A stretch of DNA of 64,000 nt from Pteria penguin. Lineage: Eukaryota > Mollusca > Bivalvia > Pterioida > Pteriidae. The stretch lies in the NCBI GenBank assembly GCA_035048485.1, contig CM068587.1, positions 41,229,842-41,293,841 of the forward strand, given 5' to 3'. Shown here piece after piece: positions 1-11,292 of this stretch (positions within the stretch are counted from its first letter, which is position 1; every line of letters starts with the position of its first letter). The notes under the pieces are model-generated. The model had not been told where the DNA came from. It saw nothing but the letters and a program-made list of their open reading frames with translations, and ran no database searches. Both the position numbers and the translations under genes were made by a program.

Positions 1-930
1 GAAACAAGAATGCCAACGGCGGCAACAAAGTCCAATAAGGCAAATTTGCAATGGCATCTATCTTGATTCCCACCTCATGGGAATACATATGTGAAATATG
101 GAAGCCTCACCTCTTACGATTCATATGTTATAACAGATGTTAAAGTTTTTTAAATGTAGGTCAAAGGTCAAGGTCAACGTCACAAGGTAAAACTGGCTGT
201 TCCGACGGAAAAGTTTTGCCCCAAAGCATACACTTATGAAATATGAAAGCCCAACCTCTTACGATTCAAAAGTTATAACCAATGTTAAAGCTTTTGAAAT
301 GTAGGTCAAAGGTCATGATCAACGTTATGAGATCAAAAATTATTATTCTGACGGAAAGGTCTTGTCACGAGGATCATGAATGTACAATATTAAAACCCTA
401 CCTCTTACGCATCAAACAATATAACCAATGTTAAAGTTTTTGAATGTAGGTTAAAGGTCAAGATGTAAAAAGTCATGGTACTATAGGAAAGGTCTTGTCA
501 CAAGTCCTATCAGATACCATTCAAAAGCTGATTATAGCATTACCTATTTTTTCCTAAATTTAAGTCAAACTTCGAGGGCAAGACCACAAAATGAAACTTT
601 GTTTGTACTAAAGGTATTCCCGCATAATATGCACAAATGAAACATTAAAGCTCCATCACTTAGCATTCAAAAGTTATGGCATAAGGTTTATTTTCCTAGA
701 TATGGGTCAAATTCCAAGGTCAAGGTCTGATGGTCAAATATAATTGTACAAAAAGCAGGTCTTTCCACAAGAAATTACACACATGTGAAATATGAGAGTC
801 CTATCACGCACATTTACAATGTTATGCGTATTTTGAAAAGCGAGACGAAACGGGACAGACAGACGGACAACCCAAATGATATATACCCCTTGGTCTTCAA
901 GACCGGGACATAGACTGATTTGTGAGGTCA
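1..930. repeat. Degenerate ~145-bp AGGTCA-rich dispersed repeat modules
   Basis: The phrase TGTAGGTCAAAGGTCA recurs in diverged form near 157, 302 and 447, a spacing of 145 bases. Weaker versions lie near 550 and 705. Each module also carries a 'cctcttacgattcaaaagttataacc'-type segment. The block ends near 850-900 with a GGGACAGACAGACGG run and a 'tatacccc' terminus, the usual end of this family elsewhere in the window. No open frame of note. These are ancient dispersed repeats; family assignment is by internal comparison only. Confidence 0.75.
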
Positions 931-944
931 GGTAACTCAATATT

Positions 945-3900
945 AGAACATGATTTATTGAGGGAGTCCATGTCCCAGTCCTGGTCTGTCAATGGTAGAA
1001 CATGATTTACTGAGGAAGTCCAGGTGCCAGTCCTGGTCTGTCAATGGTAGAACATGATTTATTGAGGAAGTCCAGGTGCCAGTCCTGGTCTGTCAATGGT
1101 AGAACATGATTTACTGAGGGAGTCCAGGTGCCAGTCCTGGTCTGTCAATGGTAGAACATGATTTATTGAGGAAGTCCAGGTGCCAGTCCTGGTCTGTCAA
1201 TGGTAGAACATGATTTATTGACGAAGTCCAAGTGCCATTCATGGTCTGTCAATGGTAGAGCATGATTTACTGAGGGAGTCCATGTCCCAGTCCTGGTCTG
1301 TCAATGGTAGAACATGATTTATTGAGGAAGTCCAGGTGCCAGTCCTGGTCTGTCAATGGTAAAACATGATTTACTGAGGGAGTCCATGTCCCAGTCCTGG
1401 TCTGTCAATGGTAGAACATGATTTATTGAGGAAGTCCATGTCCCAGTCCTGGTCTGTCAATGGTAGAACATGATTTCCTGAGGAAGTCCAGGTGCCAGTC
1501 CTGGTCTGTCAATGGTAGAACATGATTTATTGAGGAAGTCCAGGTGCCAGTCCTGGTCTGTCAATGGTAGAACATGATTTATTGACGAAGTCCAAGTGCC
1601 ATTCCTGGTCTGTCAATGGTAGAACATGATTTACTGAGGGAGTCCATGTCCCAGTCCTGGTCTGTCAATGGTAGAACATGATTTATTGAGGAAGTACAGG
1701 TGCCAGTCCTGGTCTGTCAATGGTAAAACATGATTTACTGAGGGAGTCCATGTCCCAGTCCTGGTCTGTCAATGGTAGAACATGATTTATTGACGATGTC
1801 CAAGTGCCAGTCCTGGTCTGTCAATGGTAGAACATGATTTATTGAGGAAGTCCAGGTGCCAGTCCTGGTCTGTCAATGGTGGAACATGATTTACTGAGGG
1901 AGTCCATGTCCCAGTCCTGGTCTGTCAATGGTAGAACATGATTTACTGAGGGAGTCCAGGTGCCAGTCCTGGTCTGTCAATGGTAGAACATGATTTATTG
2001 AGGAAGTCCATGTCCCAGTCCTGGTCTGTCAATGGTAGAACATGATTTATTGTGGAAGTCCAGGTGCCAGTCCTGGTCTGTCAATGGTGGAACATGATTT
2101 ATTGAGGGAGTCCAGGTGCCAGTCCTGGTCTGTCAATGGTAGAATATGATTTACTGAGGCAGTCCAGGTGCCAGTCCTGGTCTGTCAATGGTAGAACATG
2201 ATTTATTGAGGAAGTCCAGGTGCCAGTCCTGGTCTGTCAATGGTAGAACATGATTTATTGAGGAAGTCCAGGTCCAAGTCCTGGTCTATCAATGGTAGAA
2301 CATGATTTACTGAGGAAGTCCAGGTCCCAGTCCTGGTCTGTCAATGGTAGAACATGATTTATTGAGGAAGTCCAGGTGCCAGTCCTGGTCTGTCAATGGT
2401 AGAACATGATTTATTGAGGAAGTCCAGGTGCCAGTCCTGGTCTGTCAATGGTAGAACATGATTTATTGAGGAAGTCCAGGTGCCAGTCCTGGTCTGTCAA
2501 TGGTAGAACATGATTTACTGAGGGAGTCCAGGTGCCAGTCCTGGTCTGTCAATGGTAGAATATGATTTATTGAGGAAGTCCAGGTGCCAGTCCTGGTCTG
2601 TCAATGGTAAAACATGATTTACTGAGGAAGTCCAGGTGCCAGTCCTGGTCTGTCAATGGTAGAACATGATTTATAGAGGAAGTCCAGGTGCCAGTCCTGG
2701 TCTGTCAATGGTAGAACATGATTTACTGAGGAAGTCCAGGTGCCAGTCCTGGTCTGTCAATGGTAGAACATGATTTATTGAGGAAGTCCATGTCCCAGTC
2801 CTGGTCTGTCAATGGTAGAACATGATTTACTGAGGGAGTCCAGGTGCCAGTCCTGGTCTGTCAATGGTAGAACATGATTTATTGAGGAAGTCCAGGTCCC
2901 AGTCCTGGTCTGTCAATGGTAGAACATGATTTACTGAGGAAGTCCATGTCCCAGTCCTGGTCTGTCAATGGTAGAACATGATTTATTGAGGAAGTCCAGG
3001 TGCCAGTCCTGGTCTGTCATTGGTAGAACATGATTTATTGAGGAAGTCCAGGTGCCAGTCCTGGTCTGTCAATGATAGAACATGATTTATTGAGGAAGTC
3101 CATGTCCCAGTCCTGGTCTGTCAATGGTAGAACATGATTTACTGAGGGAGTCCATGTCCCAGTCCTGGTCTGTCAATGGTAGAACATGATTTATTGAGGA
3201 AGTCCAGGTGCCAGTCCTGGTCTGTCAATGATAGAACATGATTTATTGAGGAAGTCCATGTCCCAGTCCTGGTCTGTCAATGGTAGAACATGATTTACTG
3301 AGGGAGTCCATGTCCCAGTCCTGGTCTGTCAATGGTAGAACATGATTTATTGAGGAAGTACAGGTGCCAGTCCTGGTCTGTCAATGGTAAAACATGATTT
3401 ACTGAGGGAGTCCATGTCCGAGTCCTGGTCTGTCAATGGTAGAACATGATTTATTGACGATGTCCAAGTGCCAGTCCTGGTCTGTCAATGGTAGAACATG
3501 ATTTATTGAGGAAGTCCAGGTGCCAGTCCTGGTCTGTCGATGGTGGAACATGATTTACTGAGGGAGTCCATGTCCCAGTCCTGGTCTGTCAATGGTAGAA
3601 CATGATTTACTGAGGGAGTCCAGGTGCCAGTCCTGGTCTGTCAATGGTAGAACATGATTTATTGAGGAAGTCCATGTCCCAGTCCTGGTCTGTCAATGGT
3701 AGAACATGATTTATTGAGGAAGTCCAGGTGCCAGTCCTGGTCTGTCAATGGTGGAACATGATTTATTGAGGGAGTCCAGGTGCCAGTCCTGGTCTGTCAA
3801 TGGTAGAATATGATTTACTGAGGCAGTCCAGGTGCCAGTCCTGGTCTGTCAATGGTAGAACATGATTTATTGAGGAAGTCCAGGTGCCAGTCCTGGTCTG

Positions 3901-4773
3901 TCAATGGTAGAACATGATTTATTGAGGAAGTCCAGGTCCAAGTCCTGGTCTATCAATGGTAGAACATGATTTACTGAGGAAGTCCAGGTGCCAGTCCTGG
4001 TCTGTCAATGGTAGAACATGATTTATTGAGGAAGTCCAGGTGCCAGTCCTGGTCTGTCAATGGTAGAACATGATTTATTGAGGAAGTCCAGGTGCCAGTC
4101 CTGGTCTGTCAATGGTAGAACATGATTTATTGAGGAAGTCCAGGTGCCAGTCCTGGTCTGTCAATGGTAGAACATGATTTACTGAGGGAGTCCAGGTGCC
4201 AGTCCTGGTCTGTCAATGGTAAAACATGATTTACTGAGGAAGTCCAGGTGCCAGTCCTGGTCTGTCAATGGTAGAACATGATTTATAGAGGAAGTCCAGG
4301 TGCCAGTCCTGGTCTGTCAATGGTAGAACATGATTTACTGAGGAAGTCCAGGTGCCAGTCCTGGTCTGTCAATGGTAGAACATGATTTATTGAGGAAGTC
4401 CATGTCCCAGTCCTGGTCTGTCAATGGTAGAACATGATTTACTGAGGGAGTCCATGTGCCAGTCCTGGTCTGTCAATGGTAGAACATGATTTATTGAGGA
4501 AGTCCAGGTCCCAGTCCTGGTCTGTCAATGGTAGAACATGATTTACTGAGGAAGTCCAGGTGCCAGTCCTGGTCTGTCAATGGTAGAACATGATTTATTG
4601 AGGAAGTCCATGTGCCAGTCCTGGTCTGTCAATGATAGAACATGATTTATTGAGGAAGTCCATGTCCCAGTCCTGGTCTGTCAATGGTAGAACATGATTT
4701 ACTGAGGGAGTCCAGGTGCCAGTCCTGGTCTGTCAATGGTAGAACATGATTTACTGAAAAAGTCCAGGAGCAG
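945..4773. repeat. 52-bp satellite array, 73 full units plus a partial
   Basis: The unit runs from AGAACATGAT through GGAAGTCCAGGTGCCAG to GTCTGTCAATGGT and is exactly 52 bases. The first unit starts at 945 and the last recognisable one at 4741, a distance of 73 x 52, so the array keeps perfect phase. Units differ by a few substitutions (TTTATTGAGGA or TTTACTGAGGG; CCAGGTGCC or CCATGTCCC), which form higher-order blocks. Each GGTGCC-type unit holds an imperfect dyad CCAGG-N7-CCTGG. The unit is not a multiple of three, so no long frame survives and coding is unlikely. Confidence 0.97.
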
Positions 4774-6659
4774 ACTGGGTACATCGACCCACTTACTTCA
4801 GTACCAAATTGCATCCTGGCATAGTCACCAATCACGGGAGACAGGTAAGACATGGTAAATATCTGCATGCTTTAAGGAATATCCTGATCACAGTCTCATG
4901 CTAGTTAGTATGAACTCGATCACATTTCTCTTAGATCAGTCAAAGGCTTTCTCCCACGGACTCCACGAAAGTCAACAAAAATATGTAAAACTAGAACACT
5001 GGCAAAGTCAGGAAGAGCCCCGCTGAAAGGCTATTATACCAAACAACAACATTATTTCGCATAATATTCAGTTCAATTTGATTTACATTTAAGTTTGTTT
5101 TCATGTCATCTTAAAATCTTTAAATGTAACATCTTATCGTGTTGTTGACCTTTGACCTCAAAAAGGTGTTAGTGTTTACCAGTAGCCTTTCTTCATCTTT
5201 GTATAAAATTTGAAGACTCTAGGATACATTGTTGTTGAGTTATCACATCAAAACCAAGTATTGATGCGTCAAAACTATGTTTATAATTCACATCTGATCG
5301 TGACATTGACCTCTGACCTCCAAAGTTATTGGTGTTTCAACATCTATCTTATTTTGAATAGTATTTATGATAATCTTCTGAAAAAAACCCTCAAGTTATG
5401 TGTGCCATAGAAAGAAAGTGCTGACATGATATAATTCTATGAGCATGAACAAATATGGCTAAGTCCAATAACTCTGTAAATACAAATTAGATAATCTTCA
5501 AAATCGAAAGCCTTCTTCCTCTCATTCATCTAAATATTATATATAAATTTATGAAAATGGTTCAAGGAAGCTCAAGTTATTAAATTTATAAAAACTGTTG
5601 AAAGGAAACCCAAGTTTTCGCTTGTGGAGGAAAGTACTGATGGACAGACGAACGAACAGACAGACAAAGTAATTATTATAGTGTACCCACCATATGACGA
5701 AATACTACAAGGTACAAGATTCCTGGTTCTTTCCATTCCTTCAGCTTTCCCTTATTTTCTTCACATGCTGACACAATACTCCTCATCTGCTTAATTTCTC
5801 CTCCTTTGACCTTCTCCTAATTCCTTAATTGTCTTTATTGTCAAAAACAGCAACACAAACCTTCCAGATCAATATAATGTATTCATTTTCAGCTCGCCGG
5901 GACGAATGTTTGGAGAGGTATTGTCATTACCCCCGGCGTCGTTGTTGTTGTTGTCGTCCGTAGACAAAACATCTAACTTGGATCACATCTTTAGAACCAT
6001 TAGAGTGATGGCTTTAGTATTTCACATGTCTATTCATTGTGCCATGTCCTTTCATTCGGTATCAAATTTTTTGACCTGACGACCTCGATCTACTTTGGTT
6101 AATTTGGACTAATTTGGTTGCCACAGACGAACTCTTTTGTCCTCTGACAACTCTTGTTTATTAATGCAACCGATCTGAAGAAGTTTGTAAAAGTAGGGTA
6201 TCCTCTGGGGCGCATGTCGTCACGCCGTAGACCCATCCATTTTATGGATCTGGTTGAAAAATAACGACACTTGTAGGGAAGCTAGATTCTTTGTCCCAAA
6301 TTTTACCAAAAGTTTACTAAATTAAGGTACCCTCTTGAGCCCATGTTGAACCACCATGGATCCGCTCCTTGAGACGCATCTTGCCGAAAAACGGTAATGT
6401 TTGTAGGGGACTTTATGGTTATCATACCTATAACGTTTTAACAAATCGGTTTTGAAGGAGAAGTCAATGAAAGCGTATCATTACATACTTAATAGTACAT
6501 GATCCCCAGACTCAAAAATACACATAAATCAGTGCATCCTAAGTAAACTTCTACTACGGAAGGTGGACAGCTGACCAAAAGATGACGTAATGCGCGCTAT
6601 GAGAATAGCTCACCCGTATATTTTGCATATGCAGGGCTATCCGACGTTTGTCCCCTGGC
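4774..6659. other. Intergenic mosaic of dispersed repeats
   Basis: No gene is recognisable. 5090-5680 is a 'ttgacctctgacctc' type repeat ending in GGACAGACGAACGAACAGAC. 5690-5870 is similar to 49738-49870 (TGGTTCTTTCCATTCC region). 5890-5970 is an inverted relative of 41835-41905 (agctcgcc...gtcgtccgtag). 6180-6480 belongs to a dispersed family also seen near 25270, 35640, 44700, 45480 and 49920 (cttgtaggg-acctt, 'gatccgcctcttga' type modules). Open frames here are short and unsupported. Confidence 0.6.
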
Positions 6660-6935
6660 CATAAAAATAAAACAAGAAAGAAATGTAAGTCAAAAGCCAC
6701 GATCAAGGTCACAGGGTCAATGAACGTGGCATAATTTCATATGGCTGTATTAGTGGAGTATGCATGCCGAATTTGAAGTTTCTATCCCTCATGATTCAAA
6801 AGTTGGGGCTAAGGTTAAACTTCACAACAGACAAACAAACAGACAAACAATCAAATAAACAATAAACAGAAAGACTGACCAGAAACAATATGCTCCCGAT
6901 CTCTCGATCCGGGGGGGGGGGGGCATAAATACCAA
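6660..6935. repeat. AGGTCA-type dispersed element with G13 terminus
   Basis: The segment begins with 'aaagaaatgtaagtcaaaagccacgatc'-like sequence and ends at ATCTCTCGATCC followed by 13 G (6911-6923) and GCATAAA. The same body and end appear at 36775-36960, where the terminus reads CTTTCGATCCGGGGCATAAA, and a partial body lies at 11815-12050. The terminal sequence can fold (CCCCGATC...GATCCGGGG), as expected of a transposable-element end. Confidence 0.6.
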
Positions 6936-6964
6936 AATACCAACAGGGTATAACAAAAACAACA

Positions 6965-7260
6965 TTGTATGGAAAGTACAACGATAACATGACAAAAAGC
7001 TTCTATTACACGGCAGCTGCGCAATTTCCAGAGCTTGAAATCGTCAAATTCATCCGGAAGTGTCCGGGCAAAAGGAAGACTTCAAGAGGGAGTTTCGTCT
7101 CCCTTGTCCCTTCACCGGGGTTCCGCCCTGGCGATCCCCAGAATCCTCATCTGACCTCGACCCCTATCTTCAAAATCTGAATTCTTTCGTGTACACAGTA
7201 CCATGGTTTAACACTCTATTCTATGTGATGTCTTATTTATAAGGGCAGGGGAGCTGCAGT
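6965..7260. repeat. Left part of duplicated block (pair with 12340-12720)
   Basis: The segments GGGGTTCCGCCCTGG, GATCCCCAGAAT and TTGGCTTGTCTTACG occur in the same order here and at 12480-12690. A recognisable remainder of the same block follows the SINE at 7800-8500 and is matched at 12880-13560. The open frames over this stretch are not conserved between the two copies, which argues against coding. Confidence 0.7.
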
Positions 7261-7349
7261 GTTCGTGAATAGTTATTTGGTTGGCTTGTCTTACGGTGCA
7301 GAAGGTACCGGGTGCGAATACATATGTGATATCAAAGGCAATATAACTG

Positions 7350-7482
7350 TTTATATTATATTATATTATATTATATTATATTATATTATATTATATTATA
7401 TTATATCATATCATATCATATTATATTATATTATATTATATTATATTATATTATATTATATTATATTATATTATATTATATA
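7350..7482. repeat. (ATATT)n microsatellite
   Basis: About 26 tandem copies of the pentamer TATAT/ATATT, with a short CATAT-variant patch near 7407-7420. The SINE at 7484 is inserted directly at its right edge and the same pentamer resumes after the SINE tail, so insertion was into the microsatellite and its target duplication cannot be told from the repeat. Confidence 0.97.
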
Positions 7483-7483
7483 A

Positions 7484-7767
7484 GCCGGCGTGGCCTAGTG
7501 GTATCGCGCTGGACTCCTGATCGGGAGGCCGGGGTTCGATTCCCGCTCTGGTCATGCCGGTGTCCTGTCTTTCGGATGAGACAGTAAAAACCGAAGCCCC
7601 GTGTCGTGGTATGCTTCGGGTGGGTCCGTTGCAAAGGTCAAAATTTGTATGCCCCGCATCAGGCAGATGCCGTCATCATATACGTGAAATATTCGTGGTG
7701 TGACGTTAAACAAAAAATCAATCAATCAATATATTATAGACGTTAAACAAAAAATCAATCAATCAAT
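7484..7767 (+). mobile_element. tRNA-derived SINE (V-SINE-like), copy 1
   Basis: The 5' head is tRNA-like, with RNA polymerase III box A TGGCCTAGTGG (7491-7501) and box B GGTTCGATTCC (7533-7543). A conserved core follows (CTTTCGGATGAGACAG...GTCGTGGTATGC), then CCCCGCATCAGGCAGATGCC and a 3' tail of ATCAATCAATCAAT. Relative to copy 3 (14884) about 27 bases are missing from the core between two TGC triplets. The tail with its GACGTTAAAC leader is duplicated (to 7767). tRNA stems are degenerate, so this is a retroposon and not a functional tRNA. Confidence 0.95.
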
Positions 7768-9009
7768 ATATTATATTATAAATCTTTACAAATGTATAAT
7801 TGAAGGAGCATCTATGATTTTGAGACTGCGCTATGAATATGGGCTTAGTCTCGTACTACAGCAGACTGCAACTGTGTACGAGGGGAAAATGCGGACACCT
7901 CTGCTCATGTGAGCTGATTAGGCGTGCTAGTAGTGTAAGGAAATTTATCATTACTCATTTGTGCTATAATCTATATTCAGGTAACATGTAATTAAAAGTA
8001 GGTATAAATAAAAATGGGTGTACAAGAGTTTAACTAAACGTTTTGCAACGTATTTAAGCAAGAAAGACAACTTTGACACATATTTCAGAAAGAAAGACAA
8101 CTTTGACAATGGAAAAAATAATAATGATATGACGTCATTCGGGCATGCGCATCTGAAAAAAAAATTTTCAAAGACCATTTATCTTATAGGGGTGTGAATT
8201 TATTCTGAAAGAATGGTCTACATTCTTACAATTCTCACAACTTTTAATCATTAATCCTTAAGGTTTAAATCATCTTGTCCATCTTTAAAATAAAGATTTC
8301 TGAAGATTCCATGAATGTTATAAACCGGATATAGTTGTATATTGCAGTTGGATTAACATGCGTGACCACTTGTCACCCCTACATATATTTATGGAAGATA
8401 CTCATTATACTGTTCATATATTAACGTTAGAATTGTTTATATACAAGATAAAAATGAATGAAAACAAAAGACTTGAATTGTGGACTTTCGGAAAATTAGT
8501 TAATACAGTTATGGATAATTTTTAGTGACATTTTTGTTGATTTTACGGAAGATTTAAATTATATCACTGCTGTGGTACCACTTATTCAACTCCATTATCA
8601 ATTAATTATGAGAAATAGGAAAAGTAATACTGAAGTATGAGAATCAATGCAGCATTGTACGAGACTCAGTATTTATACGTGCCCTCCCCCTTCTCCAGGC
8701 AGTGTCTGTCGTAAAGTTCTTGTGTTTCGTCAAGTATTTCATTTTAAAATTGTTGAAATCAGACATAATACTCTATAACCTACACAATCCAGTCTGTTTT
8801 ACTTATGTCATCATTGGACATTGCGCAACGCGCCTCATTTATGCTTTCAGCTTCATTTTGGTTCGTGCCCCACCCGGCATATAGATTTCTGCATCCGCCC
8901 CTGATACGCAGTCTTATAATACAACGATCCACTTTCGTCAAATTTCAAGCACTTTAGCGCAAAATACGACTATGATGACGTCACGCAAGTCTGGACAAGT
9001 CGGACATCT
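7768..9009. other. Intergenic sequence with dispersed repeat and a 30-bp tandem pair
   Basis: 8048-8107 holds two tandem 30-base units, each starting AC(G/A)TATTT and ending GAAAGACAACTTTGAC. The same motif recurs at 13092-13151, 34305-34361, 34668-34726 and (single) about 50479-50513, always after CTAAACGTTTTGCA. 8160-8450 continues a block shared with 13200-13450 and 50550-50800. The rest is AT-rich with no recognisable gene. Confidence 0.65.
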
Positions 9010-9230
9010 GGGTTCGGCACCATAAACTGAGAATGCACTTAAGTCAAATATTTTATTTTAATTTATTCTATTGTCAAACATTCAAATAAATCCTCATGCA
9101 TAGTGATTTAATTCTATTTATCAAGAGAATGAAACTAAATAAAATCCAAATCCCAGTTATTAATTCATTGATGAACAGAACAATATGAAATTTTGACTTA
9201 AGTATATTCTCAGTTTATGGCGCCGGGCCC
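9010..9230. mobile_element. MITE with ~40-bp terminal inverted repeats, copy 1
   Basis: The left end reads GGGTTCGGCACCATAAACTG and continues with AGAATGCACTTAAGTCAAA. The right end is its inverted counterpart (TTTGACTTAAGTATATTCTC then AGTTTATGGCGCCGGGCCC). The 221-base element has no coding capacity. A second copy lies in reversed orientation at 54953-55164. The superfamily is not clear, because I could not find a convincing target-site duplication. Confidence 0.85.
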
Positions 9231-9949
9231 TTGTCTGGTATACAGGGGACCCTGATTATGATGTCATAGGCATAACAATCAAAAGTCCGCTAAACATCGC
9301 TTTCTGTGCTGTAAAGTGGATCGGTGTATATTATTACATTTAAGAATTCATTCATAGGTGAAAGTAAATAGAACGAATAAATTGAAATGTTTCTAAGGTA
9401 TACCTAGTATAAGTAGATAATACTTAATATATAAAGGGAAATAACTCCTAAATTATGCAATAGAGAGTTATGGTTCTTGTGCACTGCACCAAAATGTTAG
9501 TCCCAGGATTCAAGATTCAAGATTTTATTTTTTCTCATTCGTTGTACATAACAACATGGAGAACATATACATAAATAATTTGATCATAATCATCACGCAT
9601 GCGCAAGTTATTCACATTAATATACATGTACATCACAATATTGATAATAAATATCGATAATAAATAAACATTATTAGTATATACATTTAACCCGGAGGGT
9701 TGACTCTCTCATTAACAAGCTGTATATATTTACATTGTTTTAACAGCAAAGTTTCATTTTTTGATGCAAATAAATTGTGAAATTTTATAATATTAGGTCT
9801 TATATAAAACTTTTCTGGTATATAATCACGTCTAATATTGTTTTATTCATATCTGGTATCAGTATCTATATTCATCATCTGGAAACTGAAACAGTGATGA
9901 ATCACTATTTTCAGAAATAAGTCTAAAACTGAATTATGCTGATGTCTAA
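9231..9949. other. Intergenic, one dispersed repeat
   Basis: 9505-9720 resembles a common molluscan dispersed element: 'caagattcaagattttattttt' type start, a tandem 'aatattgataataaatatcgataataaat' stretch and a terminal AACCCGGAGGGTTGACTCTC. The remainder is AT-rich with nothing recognisable. Confidence 0.5.
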
Positions 9950-10620
9950 TTTTAGTAACAGTTATCCTTACGTTGACCTTATGACCCCCAAATCTATCCC
10001 ATCCTAGACCTATACATAAGCTAGCATTGTGTGAAGAAATAAATTATTTTTAACTCAAGCTACTATATGGCAACCGAAATGCAGTGATAAATGTCCATTT
10101 TAAGTATTACAGTGATCCTTAGAATTGACTTTTTGACCCAAAATCAATCTCACCATTCACCGTTAAATAAACTAGCCTTAGATGAAGTTTAAAATAATTC
10201 ATTCATTCTTAACTTAAGTTATTATTTTGCAAATGAAATGCAGTGATAAATGTCTATTTTCAGTAACAGTAATTTTTAGAATTGACCTTTTGACCCCAAA
10301 ATCAATCCCACCCTAGACCTAGACATGAGCTAGCCTTATATGAAGTCTGAGAGATATCAATCACTCCTAACTCAAGTTATCATCTGGAAACCGAAATACA
10401 ATGATCAATGTCTATTTTTAGTTAGAGTGACCCTTAGAGTTGACCTTTTATCCCCAAATTCAATCCCACATTAGATCTTTGTATAAGCTAATATTGTATG
10501 AAAATTGAAGCAAATTGGTAATTCCTCATTGAAGTTATTGTCTTGAAACCACCCGGACTGAGAGACGGACGGACACACGAACAACACTAGTGCCCTTCAG
10601 TTTCGGTGGCAGGAGACTAA
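9950..10620. repeat. ~155-bp tandem modules ending in GGACGGACAC
   Basis: GTTGACC/ATTGACC followed by TTTTGACCCCAAA recurs near 9974, 10124, 10282 and 10439. Each is followed by 'cctagacct-acataagctagc' and 'aactcaagttat' segments. The block ends with CGGACTGAGAGACGGACGG and 'ggtggcaggagactaataaa', the same type of end as at 14690-14760, 15570-15640 and 27830-27890. Confidence 0.7.
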
Positions 10621-10884
10621 TAAAGGAACAAGTTTATAATATCCAAAGTGTTTTGTAGGAAAATTGTTGTTATATTTTAAACTATGATGCATTTCAAAGT
10701 AACTATTTTATATAATATACGCATACCTAAAAAGAAAGATATAATAAGTAGTCCTCCAGAGGGAAGTAAAATATACTAAAAAGAGTGTTTTTGTCATTTC
10801 TTTTAGTAAAAAGAAAGCATTTATCCGCCGGAAATGTTGAAAGAAACAAAAGTAAAAGTAAAAACGTTTTCTTTAATTTTTATA

Positions 10885-10929
10885 CCACCCGCAAACAAAG
10901 TTTGGGGGGGGGGGTATATAGGAATCACC

Positions 10930-10961
<32 letters not shown>

Positions 10962-11110
10962 CCATCAACCTTTGTCAGGGGCATAACTTTTTTATTCTTT
11001 ATCATATGATGATCATACTTGGTACATTTGTTCCTTTGGAGATGCCGGTGTGTCATGACCCTGAACCAAGGTCGTGGGTCAAAGGTCAAGGTCACTCTAT
11101 TGTAAAAGTC
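10885..11110. repeat. Dispersed element with (CTGT)n start and DR1-like AGGTCA motif
   Basis: It opens with 'accacccgcaaacaaagtttgggg', carries a CTGT tetranucleotide tract (10931-10964) and ends near 11070-11090 with GGGTCAAAGGTCAAGGTCAC. The terminal ACAAAGTTTGGGGG matches, in inverted form, the CCCCCAAACTTCG end at 40920-40945, so these are opposite ends of one dispersed family. Confidence 0.7.
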
Positions 11111-11292
11111 TTGTCCGGGCTATTTCTTTTAGTTGTATGAATGGATAATGTTTATACATGTACTTAAATATTGGTCATATATATATAGTTAATTTAATTG
11201 ACCGATAGAAACATTCAAGTTTTTATGAATGTATCAAATAGAATTATTTGTTTTGACGGTATTTTATTACCATAGATTTGTTGCCTCGTCTT

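Noticed and set aside
7484..7555. Functional tRNA gene
   Set aside because: Box A and box B are good but the acceptor and T stems do not pair properly, and the sequence is the head of a SINE present in several copies.
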